Positions 26,092 to 38,423 of a stretch of 64,000 nt of DNA are shown piece after piece. The notes beneath the pieces are model-generated. The model searched no databases, was not told the DNA's origin, and saw nothing but the letters and a program-made list of their open reading frames with translations. Source of the DNA: Opitutaceae bacterium (lineage in GTDB: Bacteria; Verrucomicrobiota; Verrucomicrobiia; Opitutales; Opitutaceae); contig JANQSC010000057.1 in the NCBI GenBank assembly GCA_028284235.1, positions 1 to 64,000 of the forward strand, written 5' to 3'. The translations under genes were made by a program, and so were the position numbers. Numbering within the stretch: position 1 is the stretch's first letter; every line of letters starts with the position of its first letter.

Positions 26092-28008
26092 ATGGAAAAC
26101 GATACGTTCTGGATCAGCGACGACGGCCTCATCACCAGCTCCCGGGAAACCGACGACGCAAACCGAATCGACCTCACCCTCACCTTCCGCCTCCCCGACA
26201 AAACCGAGGTCGAGCGGGCCCGAAGCCGACTGAAGAAAATCCAGTTCACCGAGCGCAGCTCCCTCGCGCGTATCGGTCTGGAAATCGTCGCCAAACGCGC
26301 CCCGCGACTCAATCGAGACCGACTCATCCTCGAGTGCGAAGCCTTTCCCTACGACACGTCTTTCCCCTGCGCCCCCTACTTCAAGGAGCTCCTCAAACCC
26401 GGCACGCCCGCCGGTCGCGTCTTCTACGCCCCCGAATCGCAAAAACTCACTTCCGAGGAAATCTGGGAAGCGCTGAAAGACAATCGCATCAAATTGCCCG
26501 ACACCACTTCCATCGACCGATTCGGCCGCGTGTTTCTCACTCCCCACAAAGTACGCTACACGCTTCCGAGCACTGTTACCAAACGCGACCATCTCCTGCT
26601 CACCGGAGGCTACTACCCCCGGTCGTTTCTCGACAAGGTCCAAACGCGAAAAGACATCGACGTCGTCGACATACCCCCGCAGTCGGGCTTGCTCACCAGC
26701 TGCTCCGTGTATCTTAAAGATCACTACGTCGTCCTGAACCGAGGAGACGGAAACTTCGGACTCCACTCCGGAGCGGTTCTACTGGACCCGATAAAAACAT
26801 GCGGCTCCAACATAATTCTCGAAATCTACAACCGAAGCGACCAGCCGTTGATCAACCCCGTCGTATCGATCGAAGTCTATCACTCGCCCGGATTCGATCG
26901 TTCGCAGAAGGAAGCCCTGCGAGAGAAAAGCAAAACCTTCTACGCCAACCTCAGCCGCGTTTATACCCAGCTCGACGAAAACCCCAAGGCCCACAGCGCC
27001 AGCGTACGGCCAATCACCCGAATATCCGTCGGCGGTCAAAGCGCCTTGACCGAAAACCAGAGCCTCCTCCTGAATACCGATGGCGATTTCGCCAAGGAGA
27101 TTCGACGAGTCAGCAAAGGCAAGCACTTCGGCCACCGAACCGTAAACCAAGCGATTCGCAAAGGCGACCCGAAATCGGACACGCTCATCGTCGATACCTT
27201 TCCAAGTTTGACCGAGCACATCGAAATACTCGCTCGTATCCAAAAACTGAATCTCAAAAAGATCGTGTTCCGAAAAGCGAGCCCGATGCAGGATTTCTTC
27301 CTCTCCAGCTACGCTCACAGCCGATTGGAGACCTACGAGCAACTCGGGTTGAAAGTGTACTGGCACAACACGCATCTCGACGACATCTACCTGCACACCT
27401 ACAAGCACGAGCACGGCTACTTTATAAAAGAAGCCGAAGTGGATCGCTTTCTCGCCTGCACGATCCTGGCATTCTATGGATCCGCCCTGGAAATGAACGA
27501 AGAAGAACGAGCCGCCATCACCTCGCTCGTCGAGCGCATGACCCACTTCTTCGGGCCCAATGTGGGGATTCTGACAGGAGGCGGCGAAGGCGTCATGGGG
27601 CTGGCCACCGATGTCGGCCGCTCCAACAATTGCCTCACCGGAGCGGCCTACCTGGAACTCGAAGCCCAGCCACCAAAGGTGGGTGTCGACTTCTTCAACT
27701 CCTTCCAGGAACGCAATCGGCACAATCGCCAAAAGTGGTTCCAAGTCGCCGACTTCTGCATCTTCAACCTCGGTGGAGCCGGAACTCTTGAGGAAATCGG
27801 AATCGAGCTCTGCAATCTCAAACTCGGAATCCGCCCGCGCGCGCCCTACGTCTTCTTCCATCCGAACTACTTCGACAGCCTCCAAAACCAACTCCACCTT
27901 ATGGCCGAAGAGGGGCGCATGCCTGACTGGATCGAAGACTACCTGCTCTTCTCCGACGACCCCGACGAGATCGTGGAATTCTACCGGAAACGACTCCAAG
28001 TGCTGTAG
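26092..28008 (+). CDS. LOG-family (lysine decarboxylase-like) Rossmann protein with long N-terminal extension
   Basis: GILTGGGEGVMGLATDVGRSNN and NLGGAGTLEEIGIELCNLKLG in the C-terminal part. Confidence 0.8.
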   Translation: MENDTFWISDDGLITSSRETDDANRIDLTLTFRLPDKTEVERARSRLKKIQFTERSSLARIGLEIVAKRAPRLNRDRLILECEAFPYDTSFPCAPYFKELLKPGTPAGRVFYAPESQKLTSEEIWEALKDNRIKLPDTTSIDRFGRVFLTPHKVRYTLPSTVTKRDHLLLTGGYYPRSFLDKVQTRKDIDVVDIPPQSGLLTSCSVYLKDHYVVLNRGDGNFGLHSGAVLLDPIKTCGSNIILEIYNRSDQPLINPVVSIEVYHSPGFDRSQKEALREKSKTFYANLSRVYTQLDENPKAHSASVRPITRISVGGQSALTENQSLLLNTDGDFAKEIRRVSKGKHFGHRTVNQAIRKGDPKSDTLIVDTFPSLTEHIEILARIQKLNLKKIVFRKASPMQDFFLSSYAHSRLETYEQLGLKVYWHNTHLDDIYLHTYKHEHGYFIKEAEVDRFLACTILAFYGSALEMNEEERAAITSLVERMTHFFGPNVGILTGGGEGVMGLATDVGRSNNCLTGAAYLELEAQPPKVGVDFFNSFQERNRHNRQKWFQVADFCIFNLGGAGTLEEIGIELCNLKLGIRPRAPYVFFHPNYFDSLQNQLHLMAEEGRMPDWIEDYLLFSDDPDEIVEFYRKRLQVL

Positions 28009-28092
28009 ACAGCGCCCTCGTATCGACCAAAGTTCTAGCGCGAATAACTTTTCGTTGCCTTCCCGATTTCACGCTTACTTTATCGAAAGCGA

Positions 28093-29382
28093 ATGTCAGA
28101 TCAAAGCCCTCTCACCGCCCTCATCGTCGGCTCCGGCGGACGCGAACACACGCTCGCCCACGCCTGCCTCAACAGCCCCCTGGTCAATCGAGTCATCGCC
28201 GCGCCGGGCAACCCCGGCATCGGTCAGGACTGTGAGTGCGTCAACGTGGCGGCGGACGATGTCGACGCGCTCGTAGCGCTCGCGGAAAACGAAAACGTCG
28301 ACCTCGTTGTTGTCGGCCCCGAGGTCCCTCTTTGCCTCGGTCTCGTCGACAAGCTCGAGGAAAAGGGCATTCTCGCCTACGGTCCGAAAGCGGATGGGGC
28401 CCGATTCGAGGGAAGCAAAACCTACACCAAAGAGCTCCTTCTCAAATACAGTATTCCAACGGGAGCCGCAGCCTATTTCGACGACGCCCAAGCCGCTGTA
28501 GAATACCTGCAAACCGCAAGCTTCCCCATTGTCGTCAAAGCCGACGGGCTCGCCGCAGGCAAAGGCGTCATAATCGCGGAAGACTTCGAGACCGCCCGCG
28601 ACACGGTCACAAACATGATCGACGGCGGCGCGTTCGGTTCAAGCGGCGAACGCGTGCTCATCGAAGAGTGCCTTTTCGGCGAAGAAACCTCCATCCACGC
28701 CATCGTCTCCGGCAAAGACTACGTCATCCTCCCCACCAGCCAAGACCACAAGCAAGTCTTCGAAGGCGACAAAGGCCCCAATACCGGGGGCATGGGCGCC
28801 TACTCGCCCGCCGACCTGATCGACAGCGCGATGATGGAGCGAATCGAGCGCGAAATCGTCAAGCCAAGCGTCGACGGGATCGCCGCCGAGGGAATCGACT
28901 TTCGCGGCACGCTTTTCATCGGGCTCATGATGACCGCCAGCGGACCCAAAGTGCTCGAGTACAACACGCGATTCGGCGATCCGGAAACGCAAGTTCTCAT
29001 CACCCGCCTGAAAACCGACCCCGTGGAGATCATGCTCGCCGCCGCCAAAGGAGAACTCTCGCAAATCGACGTGCAAGTAAAAGATGAATACGCGATGGTC
29101 GTCGTGCTCGCCTCCAACGGTTATCCCAACAGCTATCCAAAAGGCGAGACGATCACATTCCCAGACTCTACAGGACCCGGCGAACACATCTTCCACGCGG
29201 GCACAACAAACGGCGACAATGGCTCCGTGGTCACCAACGGCGGGCGTGTACTCGGAGTCACCGCCCTCGGCGCCGACCTCAAAGAAGCTTCCGACAAAGC
29301 CTACGCCTTGTGCGACAAAATCGACTTCGCGTCCAAGTACCTACGACGCGACATCGGCGCCAAAGAACTCAAGCGGTCTTAA
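28093..29382 (+). CDS. purD: phosphoribosylamine-glycine ligase
   Basis: ALIVGSGGREHTLAHA; VVKADGLAAGKGVI; TGGMGAYSPADL; EYNTRFGDPETQV. Confidence 0.96.
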   Translation: MSDQSPLTALIVGSGGREHTLAHACLNSPLVNRVIAAPGNPGIGQDCECVNVAADDVDALVALAENENVDLVVVGPEVPLCLGLVDKLEEKGILAYGPKADGARFEGSKTYTKELLLKYSIPTGAAAYFDDAQAAVEYLQTASFPIVVKADGLAAGKGVIIAEDFETARDTVTNMIDGGAFGSSGERVLIEECLFGEETSIHAIVSGKDYVILPTSQDHKQVFEGDKGPNTGGMGAYSPADLIDSAMMERIEREIVKPSVDGIAAEGIDFRGTLFIGLMMTASGPKVLEYNTRFGDPETQVLITRLKTDPVEIMLAAAKGELSQIDVQVKDEYAMVVVLASNGYPNSYPKGETITFPDSTGPGEHIFHAGTTNGDNGSVVTNGGRVLGVTALGADLKEASDKAYALCDKIDFASKYLRRDIGAKELKRS

Positions 29383-30214
29383 GCGCCTCCCGCTGGTTCA
29401 GTCTGAACAAGAAGAACTCGTACTTCTTGACCGCGCTGAACTGATCCGCGTCGAGCAGCACGCGCTGCCTCATCGCCTTGTCGTACTTGCGGGCGCCAAA
29501 CCACTTCACCACCCTCCACAAAAACGGATTTCGGGCCCGGAACTTCTCGGTGAGAATCTCCGCCCCGAGCAGGATTTTCTCCGCCCAGTCGTCCGCGATC
29601 TCCAAAGTCTTGCGGATGTCCTGCGTAATGTCCCGCCGATGGGCGATCTCAAACGAGCTTTCCGAAGCCTGCTCCAAGAACTGGTTGTAGTCGTGGCCGC
29701 TCTTGGACAGCTCGCCCGCATTCTGATTCAGCACGAAATAGTCGCACACCATTAAATGGCCACCCGGCTTCAATGCTCTCTGAGCCACCTCGAACACCTT
29801 CTCGATCGGGATGTACTGGCAGCTCTCGCTCATGATGATCAAATCGTATCCACCTTCCAACTCCGCGTCTTCGAACTTGGTAAAGTGAAACGGCGCCGCC
29901 ACCTTGTCTAAAAAGACGCGCTTCTGGTTTACGTCCGGCGAAAGCCCTTCCACCTCGTAGCCCGCCGCCTTTAAATTCAAGCAAAGCTCGCCCGTGCCAC
30001 AGCCGACATCCAAAACTCGCCGCGCGCCCTCGGGAATGCTGTCGATCAAAAAGTCCTCATAGCGCTTTTGGGCCGTTTTCAGCGACTCCATCGTCAACTC
30101 GTCCTCCGGAAGCCACATTCCGTAGTGCAGACGGTCGAGTCCGAGGACATCTTGGTAGAATCGCAGAGCGCGGTCGTTTTTCGCTTTCTCAGTGGGCGCA
30201 GGGGAGGAACTCAT
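29369..30214 (-). CDS. class I SAM-dependent methyltransferase
   Basis: RRVLDVGCGTGELCLNLKAAGYEVEGLSPD. Confidence 0.88.
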   Translation of the reverse strand: MSSSPAPTEKAKNDRALRFYQDVLGLDRLHYGMWLPEDELTMESLKTAQKRYEDFLIDSIPEGARRVLDVGCGTGELCLNLKAAGYEVEGLSPDVNQKRVFLDKVAAPFHFTKFEDAELEGGYDLIIMSESCQYIPIEKVFEVAQRALKPGGHLMVCDYFVLNQNAGELSKSGHDYNQFLEQASESSFEIAHRRDITQDIRKTLEIADDWAEKILLGAEILTEKFRARNPFLWRVVKWFGARKYDKAMRQRVLLDADQFSAVKKYEFFLFRLNQREALKTA

Positions 30215-30394
30215 TTGGGGGGAGGAGTAAAGAAATGTAAGAGCGGGGATCGCCCGCTACCCAATTGAGAGATAAAATAATGTAAAGAGAAAACGGATCG
30301 GAGGCCTCCCCCGGGGGCAATCGCTTCAAGCTCCCGTTTTGCCCACATTCCCGCTTGATTTCGAGACGCGCTCCCATTCCTATCGACAGCAAAA

Positions 30395-32242
30395 ATGGCA
30401 AAGTCGAACTATACCGAATCGAGTATCAAGTCCCTCAGCCCCCGCGAACACATCCGGCTCCGCCCCGGAATGTACATCGGAAAACTCGGAAACGGAGCCT
30501 CCGCCGACGACGGCATCTACGTTCTCCTCAAGGAGATAATCGACAACTCCATCGACGAACACTCGAGCGGCTACGGGAAACGAATCGACATCACCATTGG
30601 CGACGAGATCGTCGCCGTTCGCGATTTCGGACGCGGCATTCCGCTCGGCAAAGTCGTCGACTGTGTTTCAAAGATCAATACAGGCGCCAAGTACGACAGC
30701 GAGACCTTCCAGAAAAGCGTCGGGCTAAACGGTGTCGGCACCAAAGCCGTCAACGCCCTCTCCAGCTACTTCATGGCCGAGTCCTACCGCGAATCGAAAA
30801 TGAAGCAGGCCTTGTTCGCCCAAGGCGAACTCGAGTCGGAAAGCCGCCAAATGAAGACCGACGAAAAGGACGGGACCTACGTTGAATTCACGCCCGACAA
30901 ATCCATCTTCAAGTCCTTTGACTACCGTCTCGAATACGTCGAGACCATGCTCTGGAACTACGCCTACCTGAACACCGGCCTGACGCTGTCCCTCAACGGA
31001 AAGACCTTCCGCTCCGAAAACGGCCTCAAGGATCTCCTCGAAAACAATCTCTCCGGCGACATCCTCTACCCGATCATCCACCTGAAAGGCGACGACATCG
31101 AAATCGCCATGACGCACGGAACGCACTACGGGGAAGACTACTACTCGTTTGTCAACGGTCAGCACACCACGATGGGCGGCACCCACCAGGCCGCGTTCCG
31201 CGAGGCGATCGTAAAGACCATTCGAGAGTTTTTCAAGAAAGACTACGACGCCGCCGACATTCGCACGTCCATTGTATCATCTATATCCCTACGCGTGCAA
31301 GAGCCCGTGTTCGAAAGCCAAACGAAAACGAAACTTGGCTCCCAGAACATGGGTCCGAAAAGCCCGACCATACGAAACTACGTCAACAACTTCATCAAGA
31401 AGGAGCTCGACCTTCACCTCCACCAATTTCCCGAGACCGCCAAGGCCATTCAGCAGAAGATCATCGCCAGCGAGAAAGAACGCAAGGAACTCTCCGGCAT
31501 TCGCAAGCTGGCCCGGGAAAAAGCGAAGAAAGTAAATCTCCACAACAAGAAACTCCGCGACTGTCGGGCCCATTTCAACACGAAGCACAAGCAAGCCGGC
31601 GAATCCACCCTCTTCATCGTCGAAGGCGACTCCGCCGGCGGCTCTATTACCAAAACTCGCGACGTCAACACCCAAGCCGTATTCAGTCTGAAAGGGAAAC
31701 CGCTCAACTCCTACGGGCTCAGCAAGAAAATCGTCTACGAAAACGACGAGTTCAACTGCCTGCAAAGCGCCCTCGATATCGAGTCCGGACTCGACACGCT
31801 CCGCTACAGCAAAGTCGTCATCGCGACCGACGCCGACGTCGACGGCATGCACATCCGCCTGCTGCTGATCTCCTTCTTTCTCCAGTTCTTCCCCGACCTA
31901 ATCCGCCAAGGGCACTTGTACATCCTGCAAACCCCTCTCTTCCGCGTCCGCACGAAGAAGAAAACCGTTTACTGCTACACGGAAGCTCAGAAGAACCAGG
32001 CGGTCGACGAAATGGGGAAAAGCGTCGAAATCACGCGATTCAAAGGACTCGGCGAGGCCTCTCCAGAAGAGTTCGCCACATTCATTGGGCCCGATATCCG
32101 CTTGGACCCCGTCACCATGAATCACCTACACAACATCGACGAGCTTCTGAGCTTCTACATGGGCAAAAACACCCCGCAGCGCCAAGGGTTCATTATCGAC
32201 AACCTCCGCGTAGAAAAAGAGCTGCTGGAAAACGCCTCCTAG
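30395..32242 (+). CDS. parE: DNA topoisomerase IV/gyrase subunit B
   Basis: GHKL ATPase motifs ([22 protein letters not shown]), Toprim EGDSAGGS and [11 protein letters not shown]. Confidence 0.9.
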   Translation: MAKSNYTESSIKSLSPREHIRLRPGMYIGKLGNGASADDGIYVLLKEIIDNSIDEHSSGYGKRIDITIGDEIVAVRDFGRGIPLGKVVDCVSKINTGAKYDSETFQKSVGLNGVGTKAVNALSSYFMAESYRESKMKQALFAQGELESESRQMKTDEKDGTYVEFTPDKSIFKSFDYRLEYVETMLWNYAYLNTGLTLSLNGKTFRSENGLKDLLENNLSGDILYPIIHLKGDDIEIAMTHGTHYGEDYYSFVNGQHTTMGGTHQAAFREAIVKTIREFFKKDYDAADIRTSIVSSISLRVQEPVFESQTKTKLGSQNMGPKSPTIRNYVNNFIKKELDLHLHQFPETAKAIQQKIIASEKERKELSGIRKLAREKAKKVNLHNKKLRDCRAHFNTKHKQAGESTLFIVEGDSAGGSITKTRDVNTQAVFSLKGKPLNSYGLSKKIVYENDEFNCLQSALDIESGLDTLRYSKVVIATDADVDGMHIRLLLISFFLQFFPDLIRQGHLYILQTPLFRVRTKKKTVYCYTEAQKNQAVDEMGKSVEITRFKGLGEASPEEFATFIGPDIRLDPVTMNHLHNIDELLSFYMGKNTPQRQGFIIDNLRVEKELLENAS

Positions 32243-32266
32243 CCAAAACGAGTTTCGTTCCCATAG

Positions 32267-34324
<2,058 letters not shown>

Positions 34325-34568
34325 CCCGCCTAGGCATTACCCTTATAAACGAGCGACTTCGAGACCTGGATACACCTCCTTGAGCTCGGCAAATATTGCC
34401 GCATCCGCCTCTAACTAAGAGAACGCGCCGCTTTTTGTCTGTTTTTCCTCCTCGTAAAGAGAACTTCACCAATCTTTAACTGTCATAAATCTAACGAGCG
34501 CGGCGATTCAGCCGATTAGAAAAGGTGACCCACGCGTCCCACGCTCAGCAATACAGAGAGGAGGAACC

Positions 34569-34805
34569 ATGACAACGTGCATCGACACGCAGCTAACGAT
34601 TAAAGACCTTGAATCCTACATCAAGGACCAGTTAGAGGATCCTCGATACGCCGGAATTCGAATCGATCCGATCCTGGATATCATCATCCACTCTAAGAAG
34701 CGGCTCGACAACGGCGACTACATGCCACGCGTCGTTTCGGAAGCCATGGTAAGCCTCGACGAGTACCTGCTCGAACACGCGGGACTCGAAGCCTGTATCA
34801 TATAA
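34569..34805 (+). CDS. 78-aa protein of unknown function
   Basis: strong Shine-Dalgarno gagaggaggaaccATG; MTTCIDTQLTIKDLESYIKDQLEDPRYAGIRIDPILDIIIHSKKRLDNGDY. Confidence 0.7.
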   Translation: MTTCIDTQLTIKDLESYIKDQLEDPRYAGIRIDPILDIIIHSKKRLDNGDYMPRVVSEAMVSLDEYLLEHAGLEACII

Positions 34806-34826
34806 TTCGCTACGGATTCGCGAATT

Positions 34827-35528
34827 TCACCAGCCGAGTTCCAGTTGATGCTGATCGAGCCATCGCTCGTATTCGCGATAACGCGGGCACGCGTCTTCGA
34901 CCAACGACCAAAATCGCGGCGAGTGATTCATCTCCTTTAAGTGCGTGAGTTCGTGGATCAGCACATAGTCCGAAACTTCAGGCGGAACCATCATCAGGCG
35001 CCAATTCAGCGAGATCGTTCCCGTCGATGAGCACGACCCCCATCGCGTTTTCTGACCTCGGATCGACACTCCGGAATACCGAACGCCCAAACGTTCGCCT
35101 AACTCCCGCAATCGAGGCGGCAATTCCGATCGAGCAATCGCCCGCATCCGCTTTTCTATCGGACGCCTGAGATCAGTCGATTCATCGGCAATAAAAACGA
35201 CTTCATCCCCAAACCTCAAAACGGGTCGCCCCCAATCTTTAGATACAAGTAGTTCCACCTGGTCGCCTCGAAACCAGATGCGATCCCCGTGGGAAAGAGA
35301 CGCATCCGATTGTCGCTCGCGGGCCATTCGCTGCTGCTCCCGCAACCACTCGCAATGCTCGTTGGCAAACGAGATCGCCGCTCGCTTCGAACCTCGACGC
35401 GGAATCGTCACCTGTATACGGCCCTCGTCGTCCACGCGGGCAATGTAGCGCTTGGCGTTGGAGCGCCGATGCAAGACGACTTCGTCTTCATCAATCGGGC
35501 CCGCCATCTGATCCACGAATGCATCCAT
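34827..35528 (-). CDS. YgjP/DUF45-type M48-like metallopeptidase
   Basis: GVRYSGVSIRGQKTRWGSCSSTGTISLNWRLMMVPPEVSDYVLIHELTHLKEMNHSPRFW. Confidence 0.9.
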   Translation of the reverse strand: MDAFVDQMAGPIDEDEVVLHRRSNAKRYIARVDDEGRIQVTIPRRGSKRAAISFANEHCEWLREQQRMARERQSDASLSHGDRIWFRGDQVELLVSKDWGRPVLRFGDEVVFIADESTDLRRPIEKRMRAIARSELPPRLRELGERLGVRYSGVSIRGQKTRWGSCSSTGTISLNWRLMMVPPEVSDYVLIHELTHLKEMNHSPRFWSLVEDACPRYREYERWLDQHQLELGW

Positions 35529-35627
35529 CCTCTCTACAGTGAGGATCTATGCTCGACAGACTCGAGGCAAGCCATAGGTTTTGCCTTCAAAATTTCAGGT
35601 CTATCGAACCCAGAACCAACCCACTTC

Positions 35628-36146
35628 ATGAAGTTCTCGCGAATCGCCGCTCTCTCCACAATCCCTGCCCTGTTCCTATTCGGTTGCTCGCAGCCCGCCC
35701 AGGACAATTCCGAAACGGCTGCGGACACTGAGGCGTTCGAGGCGCCGACCGAATCCACCTATTCGGATCCGGAGCTTGCCCGCATCGCCCGAGAATACCC
35801 GAACGCAATCCGAACCGCATCCGATTTGCACTACATCATCACCAAAGAAGGCACCGGCGACAGCACCCCAAACGCCGGTGATATGGTTTTTGCGCACTAC
35901 ACCGGAACCCTGCTCAATGGAAAGAAGTTCGACAGTTCCCGAGATCGGGGAAGACCTCTCCCGTTTCAGGTCGGAATCGGCGATGTCATCAGAGGCTGGG
36001 ACGAGGCGTTCCTGACGATGAAAAAAGGCGAGCAACGCACTCTCATAATCCCTTCGAAGCTCGGCTACGGATCAAGTGGAGCCGGAGGCGTTATTCCTCC
36101 GAATGCAACGCTGCTATTCGATGTCGAACTGGTAGATTTCAAGTAG
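35628..36146 (+). CDS. FKBP-type peptidyl-prolyl isomerase lipoprotein
   Basis: lipobox LFLFGC; GDMVFAHYTGTLLNGKKFDSSRDRGRPLPFQVGIGDVIRGWDEAFLTMKKGEQRTLIIPSKLGYG. Confidence 0.92.
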   Translation: MKFSRIAALSTIPALFLFGCSQPAQDNSETAADTEAFEAPTESTYSDPELARIAREYPNAIRTASDLHYIITKEGTGDSTPNAGDMVFAHYTGTLLNGKKFDSSRDRGRPLPFQVGIGDVIRGWDEAFLTMKKGEQRTLIIPSKLGYGSSGAGGVIPPNATLLFDVELVDFK

Positions 36147-36171
36147 AGAACCGACACCGCTCGATTACCAA

Positions 36172-36669
36172 CTAGTGGCAACCGCAGCCACCGCCACCAC
36201 CACCGCAGCAGCCGTCGGCCTGGTGGACATGCCCGTGTGAAATCTCTTCTGGTGTCGCAGGCCGTTTTTCCACGACTTCCACATCGAAGAACAAATCCTG
36301 CCCCGCAAGCGGGTGATTGGCGTCAAGCGTCACTTCGTCCCCGTTGATCTCCACTACCTGCACCACAGGCGCATGCTGATCGGCCCCTGCTTGAAAGAAA
36401 TCGCCCACATTGATTTCATCGGCCGGCAACTGCGAGCGCGACACAGTGTCGATCTGCGACTCGTCGCGAAAGCCGTAGCCTTTTTCGGGACGAACGATCA
36501 CCTCGCTCTTATCTCCCTTGGCAAGCGACCCGATACTCTCTTCGAGACCTTCGATGATCGCTCCCGAACCCTCCAAATAAGCGAGCGGACGCTCCGGATT
36601 CGAACGATCCAGGACTTCCCCCGCCTTGTTTCTTAGCGTGTAATGAAACTCAACGACATTCTGAGACAT
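36172..36669 (-). CDS. slyD: SlyD-type FKBP peptidyl-prolyl isomerase
   Basis: FHYTLRNKAGEVLDRSNPERPLAYLEGSGAIIEGLEESIGSLAKGD; C-terminal CCGGGGGGCGCH metal tail. Confidence 0.9.
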   Translation of the reverse strand: MSQNVVEFHYTLRNKAGEVLDRSNPERPLAYLEGSGAIIEGLEESIGSLAKGDKSEVIVRPEKGYGFRDESQIDTVSRSQLPADEINVGDFFQAGADQHAPVVQVVEINGDEVTLDANHPLAGQDLFFDVEVVEKRPATPEEISHGHVHQADGCCGGGGGGCGCH

Positions 36670-36723
36670 GCCGCGTTATCGAACCGTTTCCCCACGAATG
36701 CAACCCTCATCGCGCGGACTCGC

Positions 36724-38226
36724 CTACGCCTCGGAAGATCCCGATTCGTAGCCTCGCACCCGACTCACGCAGTCGCGCCAACGCTTCAACTTCGCTTCTC
36801 GCTCAGCCGGCGCGCTCGACGGCTCGTAGCGGGCGCTCTCCGACCAAGCAGCAGACAATTCCTCCTTCGAGCGCCAATAACCCACCGCCAAACCCGCCAG
36901 ATAGGCAGCCCCCAGCGCGGTTGTCTCCGCGATTTGAGAGCAGCGAATGGGAACTCCGAGCAAGTCCGCCTGCGTTTGCATGAGAATGCCATTGGCCGAC
37001 GCCCCGCCGTCCGCTTGCAACGATTCGAGCGTCCGTCCCGAATCGTCCTCCATCACGGCCGCAACGTCCGCCACTTGATAGGCGATGCCTTCCAACGCCG
37101 CTCGAGCGATATGCGAGCGCGACGCTCCACGCGTCAATCCCAGGATCGCCCCGCGGGCGTACGGATCCCAGTACGGCGCTCCCAGTCCGGAGAAAGCGGG
37201 CACAATCGTCACCCCGCCCGCATCCGGGACTTCGGCCGCCAATGCCTCCACTTCCGAAGCGGACTCGATGATTTTCAGCTCGTCTCTCAGCCATTGGATT
37301 AACGCGCCGCCGATGAAGACGCTCCCCTCCAACGCGTATTCAGTTTTCCCAGCCACGCGCCAGGCAACGGTGGACAACAGCTTGTTTTTCGAGACCACTG
37401 GGGTCTCGCCCACATTCATCAAGATAAAGCAGCCCGTTCCATACGTGTTCTTCACCATTCCCGGCTCGTAGCAAACTTGCCCAAACAGAGCCGCCTGTTG
37501 ATCCCCCGCGATCCCCGAAATCGGTATCGATATTTTGGTCACATCCAGCGACGACTCGGCAAGCTCTCCGCTCGAGTCGACGATTTCGGGGAGGGCCGAA
37601 CGCGGAATCTCGAACAAATCCAGCAACTCTGGATCCCATTGCAGTGACCGCAAATCCATCAAAAGCGTACGACTGGCATTCGACACATCGGTAATGTGCG
37701 CCGCGCCGCCCGACAGCTTCCAGGCGAGCCACGTATCCATCGTCCCGAACGCGAGCCGGTCCGACTTCGCCAATTCCCGCGCCTCTGGATGGGCGTCGAG
37801 CAGCCATTTCATCTTCGTGGCCGAAAAGTAGGGGTCCAGCAGCAAGCCCGTTTTCTCCTGTATCCACGCTTCCCTGCCCTCAGTTTTCAGTTGATCGCAA
37901 TACTCGGCCGTCCGGCGATCCTGCCAGACAATCGCGTTTGCGAGCGGCGCCCCGGTCTCCCGGTCCCACATGACAACCGTTTCGCGCTGATTGGTTATCC
38001 CGATGGCCGCCACGTCGCTCCAAGAAGCGGAGGCGGCGCTCAGGGCGTCTTCCACCGAACGGATCTGGGTCGACCAGATCTTCTCGGCATCATGCTCCAC
38101 CCATCCGGGCTGGGGAAAAATCTGTTCGAACTCGTGTTGGCCGACGCCCGCGATTTGAGAATTCGAATCGAAGAGGATCGCTCGGGAACTCGTAGTGCCC
38201 TGGTCTAGGGATAAGATAAAACTCAC
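36724..38226 (-). CDS. glpK: glycerol kinase
   Basis: FILSLDQGTTSSRAILFDSNSQIAGVGQHEFEQIFPQPGWVEHDAEKIW. Confidence 0.97.
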   Translation of the reverse strand: MSFILSLDQGTTSSRAILFDSNSQIAGVGQHEFEQIFPQPGWVEHDAEKIWSTQIRSVEDALSAASASWSDVAAIGITNQRETVVMWDRETGAPLANAIVWQDRRTAEYCDQLKTEGREAWIQEKTGLLLDPYFSATKMKWLLDAHPEARELAKSDRLAFGTMDTWLAWKLSGGAAHITDVSNASRTLLMDLRSLQWDPELLDLFEIPRSALPEIVDSSGELAESSLDVTKISIPISGIAGDQQAALFGQVCYEPGMVKNTYGTGCFILMNVGETPVVSKNKLLSTVAWRVAGKTEYALEGSVFIGGALIQWLRDELKIIESASEVEALAAEVPDAGGVTIVPAFSGLGAPYWDPYARGAILGLTRGASRSHIARAALEGIAYQVADVAAVMEDDSGRTLESLQADGGASANGILMQTQADLLGVPIRCSQIAETTALGAAYLAGLAVGYWRSKEELSAAWSESARYEPSSAPAEREAKLKRWRDCVSRVRGYESGSSEA

Positions 38227-38423
38227 GCCCGGACGCTAGCAAAGCGACCGGCCCGAATCAAGCGACGAGAAGCGCGCTTGCCTTTTCCCCTAATTCGAGT
38301 AACTCGTTAAAAGTTATCGTAAATGACAAACTATCGAACTCGCCAGGCAATTCGCCTCGTCCCAAGCCCGATTCGCCCCGCGCAAATCAGTCGACGCGCC
38401 GCTAGAGACTCATTCACGCAGCC

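Noticed and set aside
26779-27999. 406-aa minus-strand ORF
   Set aside because: Shadow of the LOG-family gene; low-complexity V/E/G/F composition.
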